Below, one piece after another: positions 1 through 6,771 of a stretch of 64,000 bases of DNA (the first letter of the stretch is position 1; every line of letters starts with the position of its first letter). The stretch is from positions 186,001-250,000 of the forward strand of contig NZ_JACHBY010000005.1 in the NCBI RefSeq assembly GCF_014200495.1, written 5' to 3'. The notes beneath the pieces were generated by a model. It had not been told where the DNA came from. It saw only the letters and a list, made by a program, of their open reading frames with translations, and did no database searches. The translations under genes were made by a program, and so were the position numbers. Origin of the DNA: Mucilaginibacter geliditolerans (lineage in GTDB: Bacteria > Bacteroidota > Bacteroidia > Sphingobacteriales > Sphingobacteriaceae).

Positions 1-369
1 GTGGCGCGTGTAACATCTGCTAAAACTACTATAGTTATAACTGATGCCGGGAGTGATTTTACATTCCCGGCCGAGGTTAATGGTGTGCAGCCATCAGAAA
101 TTGAGTTCGATGCAAGTAATGTTGAAAGCGGGGTTACTTACCAATGGCAGATCACCCCTGAGAATAAACAATTAAAGGCTAAAGATTCAACTACAGATTC
201 AAAATTCCTGGCGATACTAAGTCCGCAGGTGCAAAATGAGAACCCCGACGGCGTTTCAGTAACACTTACAATAGCAAATGGTGCTTGTAAAAGTGCTACC
301 ACTAAAACCTTTAAATTCACTATTAATGATAGCCAAAGTGGCGTTACTGTAACCCAACTAGGTAGCTAA
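1..369 (+). CDS. 3' end of an Ig/PKD-like domain protein (5' truncated by window)
   Basis: The reading frame is open from the first base, and the GTG there is probably an internal Val codon, so only the last 122 residues are visible. The fragment is rich in Thr, Ser and Val with alternating beta-strand patterns (TYQWQITPEN, GVSVTLTIANGACKSAT) that resemble an Ig- or PKD-like beta-sandwich. It ends 3 bp before the tape measure gene, so it is probably co-transcribed with the eCIS locus. It could be the C-terminus of a large surface or fibre-like component or of another accessory protein. No catalytic motif is visible and the full protein lies outside the window, so its role in the particle is unknown. 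Confidence 0.55.
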   Translation: MARVTSAKTTIVITDAGSDFTFPAEVNGVQPSEIEFDASNVESGVTYQWQITPENKQLKAKDSTTDSKFLAILSPQVQNENPDGVSVTLTIANGACKSATTKTFKFTINDSQSGVTVTQLGS

Positions 370-372
370 AAA

Positions 373-2004
373 ATGTTAAGGCACATCATCCACCGGCAAA
401 AAATTATACTTAATCTCTCAAATAGGGAGTATGCAGGTGCTTTGCAGGCAAGTGTAAGCAACCTGATGCAGCATGATTTAAAGGTTGGTATTGATGCCGT
501 TTTTAATAATGCTTTTCCCGAAGATAAAATTATACGCATTGATAAGTTGCAGCTTAACCTTGGCACCATAAACCAGCAGAACTTTGAGAACGAGTTTAAA
601 GCGCAATTGCTGAGCGAACTGGCCAAAGGCTTATCGGAGCAAAAAGATAATTTAAGCTATGCCGATAGTGCCGAGGAGTTAAGTAAGGAGCAATCGTTGA
701 TAAATGCCCTCATTTATTTTTTAGAGAAAGGTTATTTACCCTGGTACCAGGCAGCAACAACTACTATGGATGATTGGGAAACGGAGATCCTGAACAATTT
801 CACAGCCCGCGAATACCAGCAGTTTTTTGATAGAATATTGCTAAAACACCATGCGAATGAGGCGATCATGCAGCGCCTGATTTTACAGTTCTCCGATAAG
901 TTTTTAGGGGCATTGTTATCCGGCGCGATGCCAGAATTCGGCGTTTCATGGGAGCTGATCTATAACGATCTGGCGCTGATTGTACATAGCTTCAGTAGGC
1001 AAACAACAACTGTAGTACGCCACAAAATATGGCAGTATATTTTACAGGCTTTGCCCGATAAAAAGGGGAATGAGCTTAGTTACTATATTTTAGAACAGAG
1101 CGCAGTTTACTTTGGCATTAATAGCACTGTTATCAGCAATAAAAAACAGGATGAAATATTGGAAGGTCTGAAAACCGATATTATATACGCTGATTTTAAA
1201 AAACTGATCGTTTGTTTAAAACAAGAGATTAAGAAAGATCGGGGTGAAAAAAATGGAAAACCCGGTAAAAACACCAAGGCTTTTAGTGAAGAGCAAGGTA
1301 TAACAGATGAGGATAAAATTGCTGCTGATGGAAACATCGCCCTGGTTGATGAAGATATCGCTTTAGGAAATGACGGTACTATCCCGGATAATGAAACCGC
1401 TGCAATAAATGACCCGGGTATTGAAAATGAGGAACAAGCATCTGCAAAAAAGGAGAAGCCAAAAACAACGAAACGTAAAAGGGATGCACAGGTAATCGCC
1501 GGGGATGTAATATTTGTAAATAGCAGCGGGATAGTAATATTACACCCATTTTTAAAACCATATTTTGAGGGCCTGGAACTTTTTGCTGAAAAGAAATTTG
1601 TAAGCGACGAAGCCCGTCAGCGCGCAGTATTGCTGCTGCATTACCTGGCTACGGGCGAAACAAAGGTTGCCGAATTTAACCTCACGCTTCAAAAGGTAAT
1701 GTGCGGTTATCCGCTGGACGATACGCTGCCGGATGAGTTGTTGTTAACAGAAAAAGAGATCACCGAATCGGATAATTTATTATCCGCTGTAACTAATTAT
1801 TGGGTACCTTTAAATAACACATCTATACAAGGCTTACGCAACTCTTTTTTGCAGCGTGAAGGTAAGCTGGAACTAAGGGAGAACGGTTGGCTGCTCACCA
1901 TTGAGCAAAAGACACTGGATATATTACTGGGCAAACTGCCCTGGGGAATTTCAACCATCCGCCTGCCATGGATGGAACAGTTATTAAACGTGGATTGGTA
2001 TTAA
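373..2004 (+). CDS. Contractile injection system tape measure protein
   Basis: The N-terminus reads MLRHIIHRQKIILNL followed at residues 55-64 by RIDKLQLNLG, which matches my recollection of the N-terminal signature of the eCIS tape measure family (CIS_TMP, Afp14-like). Residues about 284-370 are a charged Lys/Glu/Asn/Asp-rich linker with low complexity. A second conserved block (GIVILHPFLKPYF onward, about 385-543) contains the Trp-rich end LPWGISTIRLPWMEQLLNVDWY-like motif of the family. In eCIS particles this protein sets inner-tube length and is loaded in the tube lumen. At 543 residues it is compact. It lies between an Ig-like gene (3 bp gap) and the first cargo gene (10 bp gap), fitting a single operon. 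Family recognition is from memory of the signature; role in this particle is inferred. Confidence 0.85.
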   Translation: MLRHIIHRQKIILNLSNREYAGALQASVSNLMQHDLKVGIDAVFNNAFPEDKIIRIDKLQLNLGTINQQNFENEFKAQLLSELAKGLSEQKDNLSYADSAEELSKEQSLINALIYFLEKGYLPWYQAATTTMDDWETEILNNFTAREYQQFFDRILLKHHANEAIMQRLILQFSDKFLGALLSGAMPEFGVSWELIYNDLALIVHSFSRQTTTVVRHKIWQYILQALPDKKGNELSYYILEQSAVYFGINSTVISNKKQDEILEGLKTDIIYADFKKLIVCLKQEIKKDRGEKNGKPGKNTKAFSEEQGITDEDKIAADGNIALVDEDIALGNDGTIPDNETAAINDPGIENEEQASAKKEKPKTTKRKRDAQVIAGDVIFVNSSGIVILHPFLKPYFEGLELFAEKKFVSDEARQRAVLLLHYLATGETKVAEFNLTLQKVMCGYPLDDTLPDELLLTEKEITESDNLLSAVTNYWVPLNNTSIQGLRNSFLQREGKLELRENGWLLTIEQKTLDILLGKLPWGISTIRLPWMEQLLNVDWY

Positions 2005-2014
2005 CTTTATATCT

Positions 2015-3190
2015 ATGAAGGAAAGCAAGCAATCATCACAGCAGGAAAATAACCCTTTAAAAAGCAGTAGTCTGTTTTTTAAGGATCATACTGTACAGGC
2101 CAAGCTTACCATAAACCAGCCTAATGATGCACACGAGCAGCAGGCCGACCATATGGCCGACCAGGTAATGCGCATGCCCGATCCATCAGTAAAACAACCG
2201 GGCTTTTTTAAACCAGCCATTAATCCGCTCCAGCGCAAATGCCATGAGTGCGAGGAGGATGATAAAAAGCTGCATCGTAAGGAAAGTTCAACCGGCGAAG
2301 TACATGCCGATAGTCAGCTTAATAGTTATGTGAGCTCATTAGGCTCAACTGGGCAGTCGATGTCATCAACTGCGCGCCAGTTTTTTGAGCCGCGGTTCGG
2401 CTATAATTTTTCAAGCGTTAAGCTCCATACCGATTCGGTAGCGGCAAAATCGGCACAATCCATCAACGCGCTGGCTTATACCAGCGGTAACAATATAGTT
2501 TTTAATACCAACCAGTATTCGCCCGAAAGTGATAGCGGAAAAAAACTCATAGCGCATGAACTTACGCATGTTGTACAGCAGGGGCTAACTAACCAAAGTA
2601 TCCAACGGCAATTGGACCCATTAGATGGTGGGCTTCCTCCAGGCGGCTTACCTCAACAACCCCAGGCACAGCCCACTGATGGCGGGCAGCAAGGTGCGGT
2701 AAAAGAGGGCTCCTCTTCGAGTAGCTCAAGCGGTTCAAGCGGCGGCGGCGGTGGTGGCGGCCCGGTAGCTTCAGGAGATTGCCGTGTGGATGTAAGGGCT
2801 ACTAAAATTCCGGCTTTGCATGGTATACCAATTTACCATCTTTTTGTTATACTGCATAATAAAGGAACAGGCGAGGAAAGTTATTACCGTGGCGGGCCAG
2901 CTGGCAGCGGACCTTTTGGCAATATTGTTACCATGCATGGCAGATACCTGCCCGGTACTATTGACTGGGAGCCATCAGCACCTTCGGTTACTGCACAAGA
3001 TCCGGTGGATTGTACAACAACCGATGCCTGCTTGGTTAGAGAATTAGCGCGTATTGATGGTACAGCCACTCCATATGCACCTACCGGCCCTAATAGTAAT
3101 ACTGTGGCACGGACAATATTACATAATTGCGGTATTCCGGAAGTTAAACCAGTTTGGGTAGCACCAGGCTGGGGCGATCCCGTTCTATAA
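2015..3190 (+). CDS. eCIS cargo: leader + DUF4157 core + GPNSN-motif C-terminal domain
   Basis: Residues about 20-60 form the leader shared by the cargo set (AKLTINQPNDAHEQQADHMAD, ending VMRMPD). QRKCHECE at 73-80 is a CxxC knuckle. The DUF4157 core (about 103-190) contains FFEPRFG, VKLHTD and the zincin-like HELTH at 181-185. A Pro/Gln then Ser/Gly linker (about 200-250) leads to a separate domain (255-391) with H275 in YHLFVIL, GRYLPGTIDW, GPNSNTVARTIL (358-369) and a final APGWGDP. That domain recalls C-terminal domains I associate with DUF4157 and Rhs-type proteins. Its function is unassigned; a permuted papain-like fold is only a guess, and no obvious nucleophilic Cys sits at the NSN position. 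DUF4157 is widely associated with eCIS toxins, so this is probably payload. A small gene follows 12 bp downstream. Confidence 0.82.
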   Translation: MKESKQSSQQENNPLKSSSLFFKDHTVQAKLTINQPNDAHEQQADHMADQVMRMPDPSVKQPGFFKPAINPLQRKCHECEEDDKKLHRKESSTGEVHADSQLNSYVSSLGSTGQSMSSTARQFFEPRFGYNFSSVKLHTDSVAAKSAQSINALAYTSGNNIVFNTNQYSPESDSGKKLIAHELTHVVQQGLTNQSIQRQLDPLDGGLPPGGLPQQPQAQPTDGGQQGAVKEGSSSSSSSGSSGGGGGGGPVASGDCRVDVRATKIPALHGIPIYHLFVILHNKGTGEESYYRGGPAGSGPFGNIVTMHGRYLPGTIDWEPSAPSVTAQDPVDCTTTDACLVRELARIDGTATPYAPTGPNSNTVARTILHNCGIPEVKPVWVAPGWGDPVL

Positions 3191-3202
3191 AAAAGAAGAA
3201 AT

Positions 3203-3463
3203 ATGAAATTTAAATCAAGGGAAGAACTGCAACAGTATTTGGTAACGCAGTTCCCGGTAAATACAACAGATCATGATACAATAACCAATTGGTTAAAGGA
3301 TAATGGATTTGAATATTCCGCGCTTACTGATAATGTAGTATACGCATCAGTTATCAGCGAAAGGAAGTTTTTAACTATCACCAAATTGCTGGTCAGGTTT
3401 GTTTTTACACCCGATAAATTATTGAAGGAAATAGCTGTTGAACAGGGAATAATAGCACCATAA
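3203..3463 (+). CDS. Small hypothetical protein between eCIS cargo genes (possible immunity/adaptor)
   Basis: This 86-residue protein has no signal peptide, no membrane segment and no recognised domain. It looks like a compact alpha/beta protein, with LQQYLVTQFP and ITNWLKDNGFEYSAL helices followed by VVYASVISERKFLTITKLLVRFVF strands. It starts 12 bp after the first cargo gene and 47 bp before the next, on the same strand. Small unknown genes directly after toxin genes are often immunity proteins or loading adaptors, so that is the natural hypothesis, but nothing in the sequence itself proves it. No comparable small gene follows the other three cargo genes. Confidence 0.7.
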   Translation: MKFKSREELQQYLVTQFPVNTTDHDTITNWLKDNGFEYSALTDNVVYASVISERKFLTITKLLVRFVFTPDKLLKEIAVEQGIIAP

Positions 3464-3510
3464 TGGATGCGATAAATATTTGATGCTAACGAATTGTAAA
3501 TGGATAGGAT

Positions 3511-4464
3511 ATGGGATCAATAACATGCAAAACCAATCGTTGTGAATCGGCACGGTCAGCTACCGGCCGGCCGGCATTTTTTCAGGCTAAACTTGCCATA
3601 AACCAGGAGAATGATGTTTATGAACAGGAAGCCGATAGCATGGCTGATAATGTTGTACGGACGGGGGATAATTCCATCAATCAAAAAAGCTTTTTCAAGC
3701 CATCGGCCATACAACGTAAATGCAATGCCGGGAACGAAGGCGCGGGCAGCAATGCCGTGGATAGTTATGTTGGCTCGTTAAACTCATCGGGCCAGGCAAT
3801 GCCCGAGGGCAGCCGTAAATTCTTCGAACCCAAATTCGGGCGCGATTTCTCGGATGTTAAATTGCATACAGGTTCAACAGCGGCAAAATCGGCACAAGCC
3901 ATAAACGCGCTGGCCTATACCAGCGGCAATAATATTGTTTTTAATACCGGGCAGTATTCACCTGACAGCGAAAAAGGGAAAAGATTATTAGCACATGAGT
4001 TAACCCACGTGGTGCAGCAAAGCAGCAGCACTACCACTCCCGGCGTACAAAGAATGCTGGCCTGCCCTACCCATTTAAATGACAATGACCCGGTACCGCC
4101 GGGTTTTAAACCTTATTTCGGTAGTACGAGTGTCTTTCATTGCGGTTTTAGAACAATTCTTGAGGACAGGGCGCCTACGCCAGACGACCCGATGAATGAA
4201 TGTGTTTATGATCATTCAGGAGTATTGGTTACCGATAGCCATCCAAATGCCGGCTGCCAGGGAACCCCTGATCAGTATGACTCCAAGGCAGATCCGATAA
4301 AACATACTGTCCTTGATTCGGGGGGTATTGTGCGAGCCGGAGGCCCTGCATTATTATCATCAGTGGGCCATGCTGCAGGCGAGGCTGTAGATGCTGTAAC
4401 ACAGCCAATAAGGGACGTTGGCAGTTGGCTGGAGCGTGGGGTTAGGGGTATTTACGGGATGTAA
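3511..4464 (+). CDS. eCIS cargo: leader + DUF4157 core + uncharacterised Cys-containing C-terminal domain
   Basis: The leader occupies residues 23-50 (FFQAKLAINQENDVYEQEAD) and is followed by QRKC at 68-71, where the second Cys of the CxxC seen in its siblings is missing. The DUF4157 core (about 85-170) has FFEPKFG, VKLHTG and HELTH at 162-166. The C-terminal domain (about 184-280) begins CPTHLNDNDPVPPGFKPY and contains FHCGFRTILEDRAPTPDDP, CVYDHSG and AGCQGTPDQYD, with conserved-looking Cys, His and Asp residues. I recall this domain from other DUF4157 proteins but know no function for it. The last 35 residues are an amphipathic tail (VGHAAGEAVDAVTQPI). It is shorter than its siblings and has a divergent leader (VVRTGD instead of VMRMPD). 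Confidence 0.8.
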   Translation: MGSITCKTNRCESARSATGRPAFFQAKLAINQENDVYEQEADSMADNVVRTGDNSINQKSFFKPSAIQRKCNAGNEGAGSNAVDSYVGSLNSSGQAMPEGSRKFFEPKFGRDFSDVKLHTGSTAAKSAQAINALAYTSGNNIVFNTGQYSPDSEKGKRLLAHELTHVVQQSSSTTTPGVQRMLACPTHLNDNDPVPPGFKPYFGSTSVFHCGFRTILEDRAPTPDDPMNECVYDHSGVLVTDSHPNAGCQGTPDQYDSKADPIKHTVLDSGGIVRAGGPALLSSVGHAAGEAVDAVTQPIRDVGSWLERGVRGIYGM

Positions 4465-4498
4465 TAAATCACCATATATAAAAAAGAAACATAAAAAA

Positions 4499-5893
4499 AT
4501 GCTGGCCACACAACAACAGTCAACCGTAACTGAAGTGAAAAATAGTTCGCCTCAAAAAGGTCACTTTTTTCAACCGAAACTCAGCATCAACCAACCCAAT
4601 GATGTGTACGAGCAGGAAGCTGATCATATGGCCGACCGCGTTATGCGCATGCCTGATCCGTTTGCAAGCCAGGATAGTTTTTTTAAACCCGCCAATCACA
4701 CCATACAGCGTAAATGTGCTCATTGCGAGCAGGAAGATAAAATGCTGCACCGCAAAGAGAGCTCTACAAGTGAAGTTGCGGGCAGCAGCCAGTTAGATAG
4801 TTATGTAAGTTCGTTAAGCACAGCAGGGCAATCTCTTTCCGCAAACAGCAGGCAGTTTTTTGAGCCTCGCTTTGGGCATGATTTTTCCAATGTGCGTATC
4901 CATACTGATCAAGTAGCCGCAAAATCGGCGGAGTCGATAAACGCGCTGGCTTATACTACGGGAAATAATATAGTTTTTAATAGCGGGCAATACTCGCCTG
5001 ACAGCCCCACAGGGCAACGGTTAATGGCGCATGAGCTAACGCACGTAATACAGCAGGGTGGAAGCGCTGCATCAAAAATTCAAAAAGTAGATAAGACACC
5101 TGCCGCTCCATGTAACCTGGTATCGGTCGTGCCTTCGAATGACCGGTATAAATTTGTAGTAGATACCGATAATTTTGAAGAGGGGCAGCAGAAGGCGTTA
5201 ACAGACAAATTAGCAATAACCAGCACCGCTTCACCCATTGATGTGTTAGGCATGGCAAGTGCAGAAGGGCCGGAAGCAAATAATGTTACATTATCATGCA
5301 AAAGGGCTAGTAAAGTAGCAACAATAGTGAGGGGATCGGGGCATACAGTTGGCCTGGAAAATGCCACCGGTGGATATCCGGGCTCGGAGCATGATAAAAA
5401 TTACAGGGCTGTTGCCCTAAATATTCAGGCAGCGCCGCCGCCTTGTGTTCCACCACGCGCTCCGGCACCCGGGTCATGGCATGGTACAGTAAGAATTCCC
5501 GAATTAACGGATCCGCATATTCACAGTACATCAACGTGCAGGGGGGCATGCGGGCCTGATTGCCCCCCTACCTGCACCCATGCACCCGATGTGGTACTGT
5601 GCCTGCCCGATGCAACCCGAAGTTGTCATTACACCTTTACTTATCACGATGTTCAGGAGTGTGGCTCGCACCTGGGTTGCAGGATACATGATGATTGTTA
5701 CGATGCCTGTGCATGTGTTGGAGATTGCTATACTGATCCATGTCATCGCAATTGCGACCTTCAATGTTTTGCTGTATATGGCACTACGCAATGTAACGAA
5801 TGGAGGAAGGGAAATGGACCTTTTGACAGCCATATACAATACTCTATGCCTCCAGAAATTTCAGCAGCAATTCCAGGGCCATGCCCTCCTTAA
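4499..5893 (+). CDS. eCIS cargo: leader + DUF4157 core + OmpA-like + phospholipase A2-like domain
   Basis: The ATG at 4499 is preferred over an upstream in-frame ATG at 4418 that lies inside the previous gene, because it gives the same leader spacing as the siblings (464 residues). The leader is at 22-55, QRKCAHCE at 70-77, and the DUF4157 core at about 98-187 with HELTH at 178-182. Residues about 205-312 resemble an OmpA-like fold (GMASAEGPEANNVTLS, then CKRASKVATIVRGSG). Residues about 317-464 are very Cys-rich and contain GCRIHDDCYDAC, with His397-Asp398 matching the CCxxHDxCY catalytic signature of secreted phospholipase A2 except that the first Cys is Gly. A membrane-lipid-cleaving toxin is a reasonable inference. 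An OmpA-like module could hold the protein near peptidoglycan or a particle component. Confidence 0.83.
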   Translation: MLATQQQSTVTEVKNSSPQKGHFFQPKLSINQPNDVYEQEADHMADRVMRMPDPFASQDSFFKPANHTIQRKCAHCEQEDKMLHRKESSTSEVAGSSQLDSYVSSLSTAGQSLSANSRQFFEPRFGHDFSNVRIHTDQVAAKSAESINALAYTTGNNIVFNSGQYSPDSPTGQRLMAHELTHVIQQGGSAASKIQKVDKTPAAPCNLVSVVPSNDRYKFVVDTDNFEEGQQKALTDKLAITSTASPIDVLGMASAEGPEANNVTLSCKRASKVATIVRGSGHTVGLENATGGYPGSEHDKNYRAVALNIQAAPPPCVPPRAPAPGSWHGTVRIPELTDPHIHSTSTCRGACGPDCPPTCTHAPDVVLCLPDATRSCHYTFTYHDVQECGSHLGCRIHDDCYDACACVGDCYTDPCHRNCDLQCFAVYGTTQCNEWRKGNGPFDSHIQYSMPPEISAAIPGPCPP

Positions 5894-5937
5894 CCAAATC
5901 GAAGAAAGATGAGTGTATTTTACGGGCTATTATAAAT

Positions 5938-6765
5938 ATGAGTGCAGGAAAATATGATCTTAAACAGTACAAAAGTTCGGCAAGGTTGCCGGATATGAGA
6001 TCTGTATTTTTTCAACCCAGGCTAACGGTTAACCAGCCTAATGATGTGTATGAGCAGGAGGCTGAGCATATGGCAGATAAAGTTATGCGTATGCCATCAT
6101 CGCCCATAAATACAGGTGGGTTTTTTAAGCCCGCCAATAATATTATACAGCGTATGCCTGCAACTATTCAGCGAAAAATGGAGATGACCGGTAATGATGC
6201 AGCACATTGCATGCAAAAAGCGGAAGAAACCCTCAAAAAGCTGGAAACAAATATGCAGGGTAATAGCTACGGTAAACAGGATTATATAACAGGTGCCGTA
6301 AAAATGCTCCGGAGCAAATGGGATGCGAAAAAAATTAAATGCTATCATTTTGATGGGATGGTACATGGTGAAGACGACTACTCAGGAGATGAGATATGGC
6401 TGGATGGTGATAACGATAATTTTTTGGATGAAGGAACGCTGCTGCATGAAGGTGTACATGCATACCAGGCATCACAGCATAAGGATATTGCAGCTAAATA
6501 CGCTGATGCATTAAACACGCAAAGACCGCTTGATCCTGCCAAACCTGCCGACCTGAAATTATTGAAATGGAAGGCATGGACGGAATATTGGGCCTACCGT
6601 GCTAAATACGATTATTTTAACCCTACCCTTAAGCAAGCCGCGAAGGAGGAAGATATAGACAAATGGACGATGGATACACCCGATGTGCATAAATCCACAG
6701 CAAGGGTATGGTTGGGTGATCAGTCGTTTATTCCAAAAGCATACGACCCTAAAATTGATAAATAA
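5938..6765 (+). CDS. eCIS leader fused to a distinct HEXXH zincin domain (no DUF4157 core)
   Basis: The start at 5938 gives a leader spacing equal to the siblings; an in-frame ATG at 5881 would overlap the preceding gene by 13 bp and add 19 residues. Residues 24-70 carry the same leader (FFQPRLTVNQPNDVYEQEAE, VMRMPSS, GFFKPANN, IIQR), but the FFEPRFG/VKLHT/HELTH core is absent. Instead residues about 85-275 hold a different domain with LLHEGVHAYQ (HEXXH at 170-174) and Glu216 in WTEYWAYRAKYD as a possible third zinc ligand. The protein is therefore likely an exported or loaded metallopeptidase-fold effector. It sits 6 bp before the eCIS ATPase gene. The domain family was not recognised by name, and catalytic activity is inferred only from the zinc motif. 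Confidence 0.78.
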   Translation: MSAGKYDLKQYKSSARLPDMRSVFFQPRLTVNQPNDVYEQEAEHMADKVMRMPSSPINTGGFFKPANNIIQRMPATIQRKMEMTGNDAAHCMQKAEETLKKLETNMQGNSYGKQDYITGAVKMLRSKWDAKKIKCYHFDGMVHGEDDYSGDEIWLDGDNDNFLDEGTLLHEGVHAYQASQHKDIAAKYADALNTQRPLDPAKPADLKLLKWKAWTEYWAYRAKYDYFNPTLKQAAKEEDIDKWTMDTPDVHKSTARVWLGDQSFIPKAYDPKIDK

Positions 6766-6771
6766 TTACCC

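Noticed and set aside
2555..2572. DUF4157 HELTH motif taken as proof of protease activity
   Set aside because: HELTH is an HEXXH-type site, but no third zinc ligand or activity can be established from sequence alone; kept as core motif only.
2708..2764. Ser/Gly tract as a tandem DNA repeat
   Set aside because: It is a codon-level low-complexity protein linker within the first cargo gene, not a repeat element.
4418..4498. Upstream start for the third DUF4157 cargo
   Set aside because: It lies inside the preceding gene and would add 27 residues not found in the sibling leaders; the ATG at 4499 gives matching leader spacing.
5531..5912. Overlapping open frames of 102 and 110 codons in other frames of the PLA2-like region
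   Set aside because: They arise from the Cys-rich coding sequence of the real gene, and their translations show no domain pattern.
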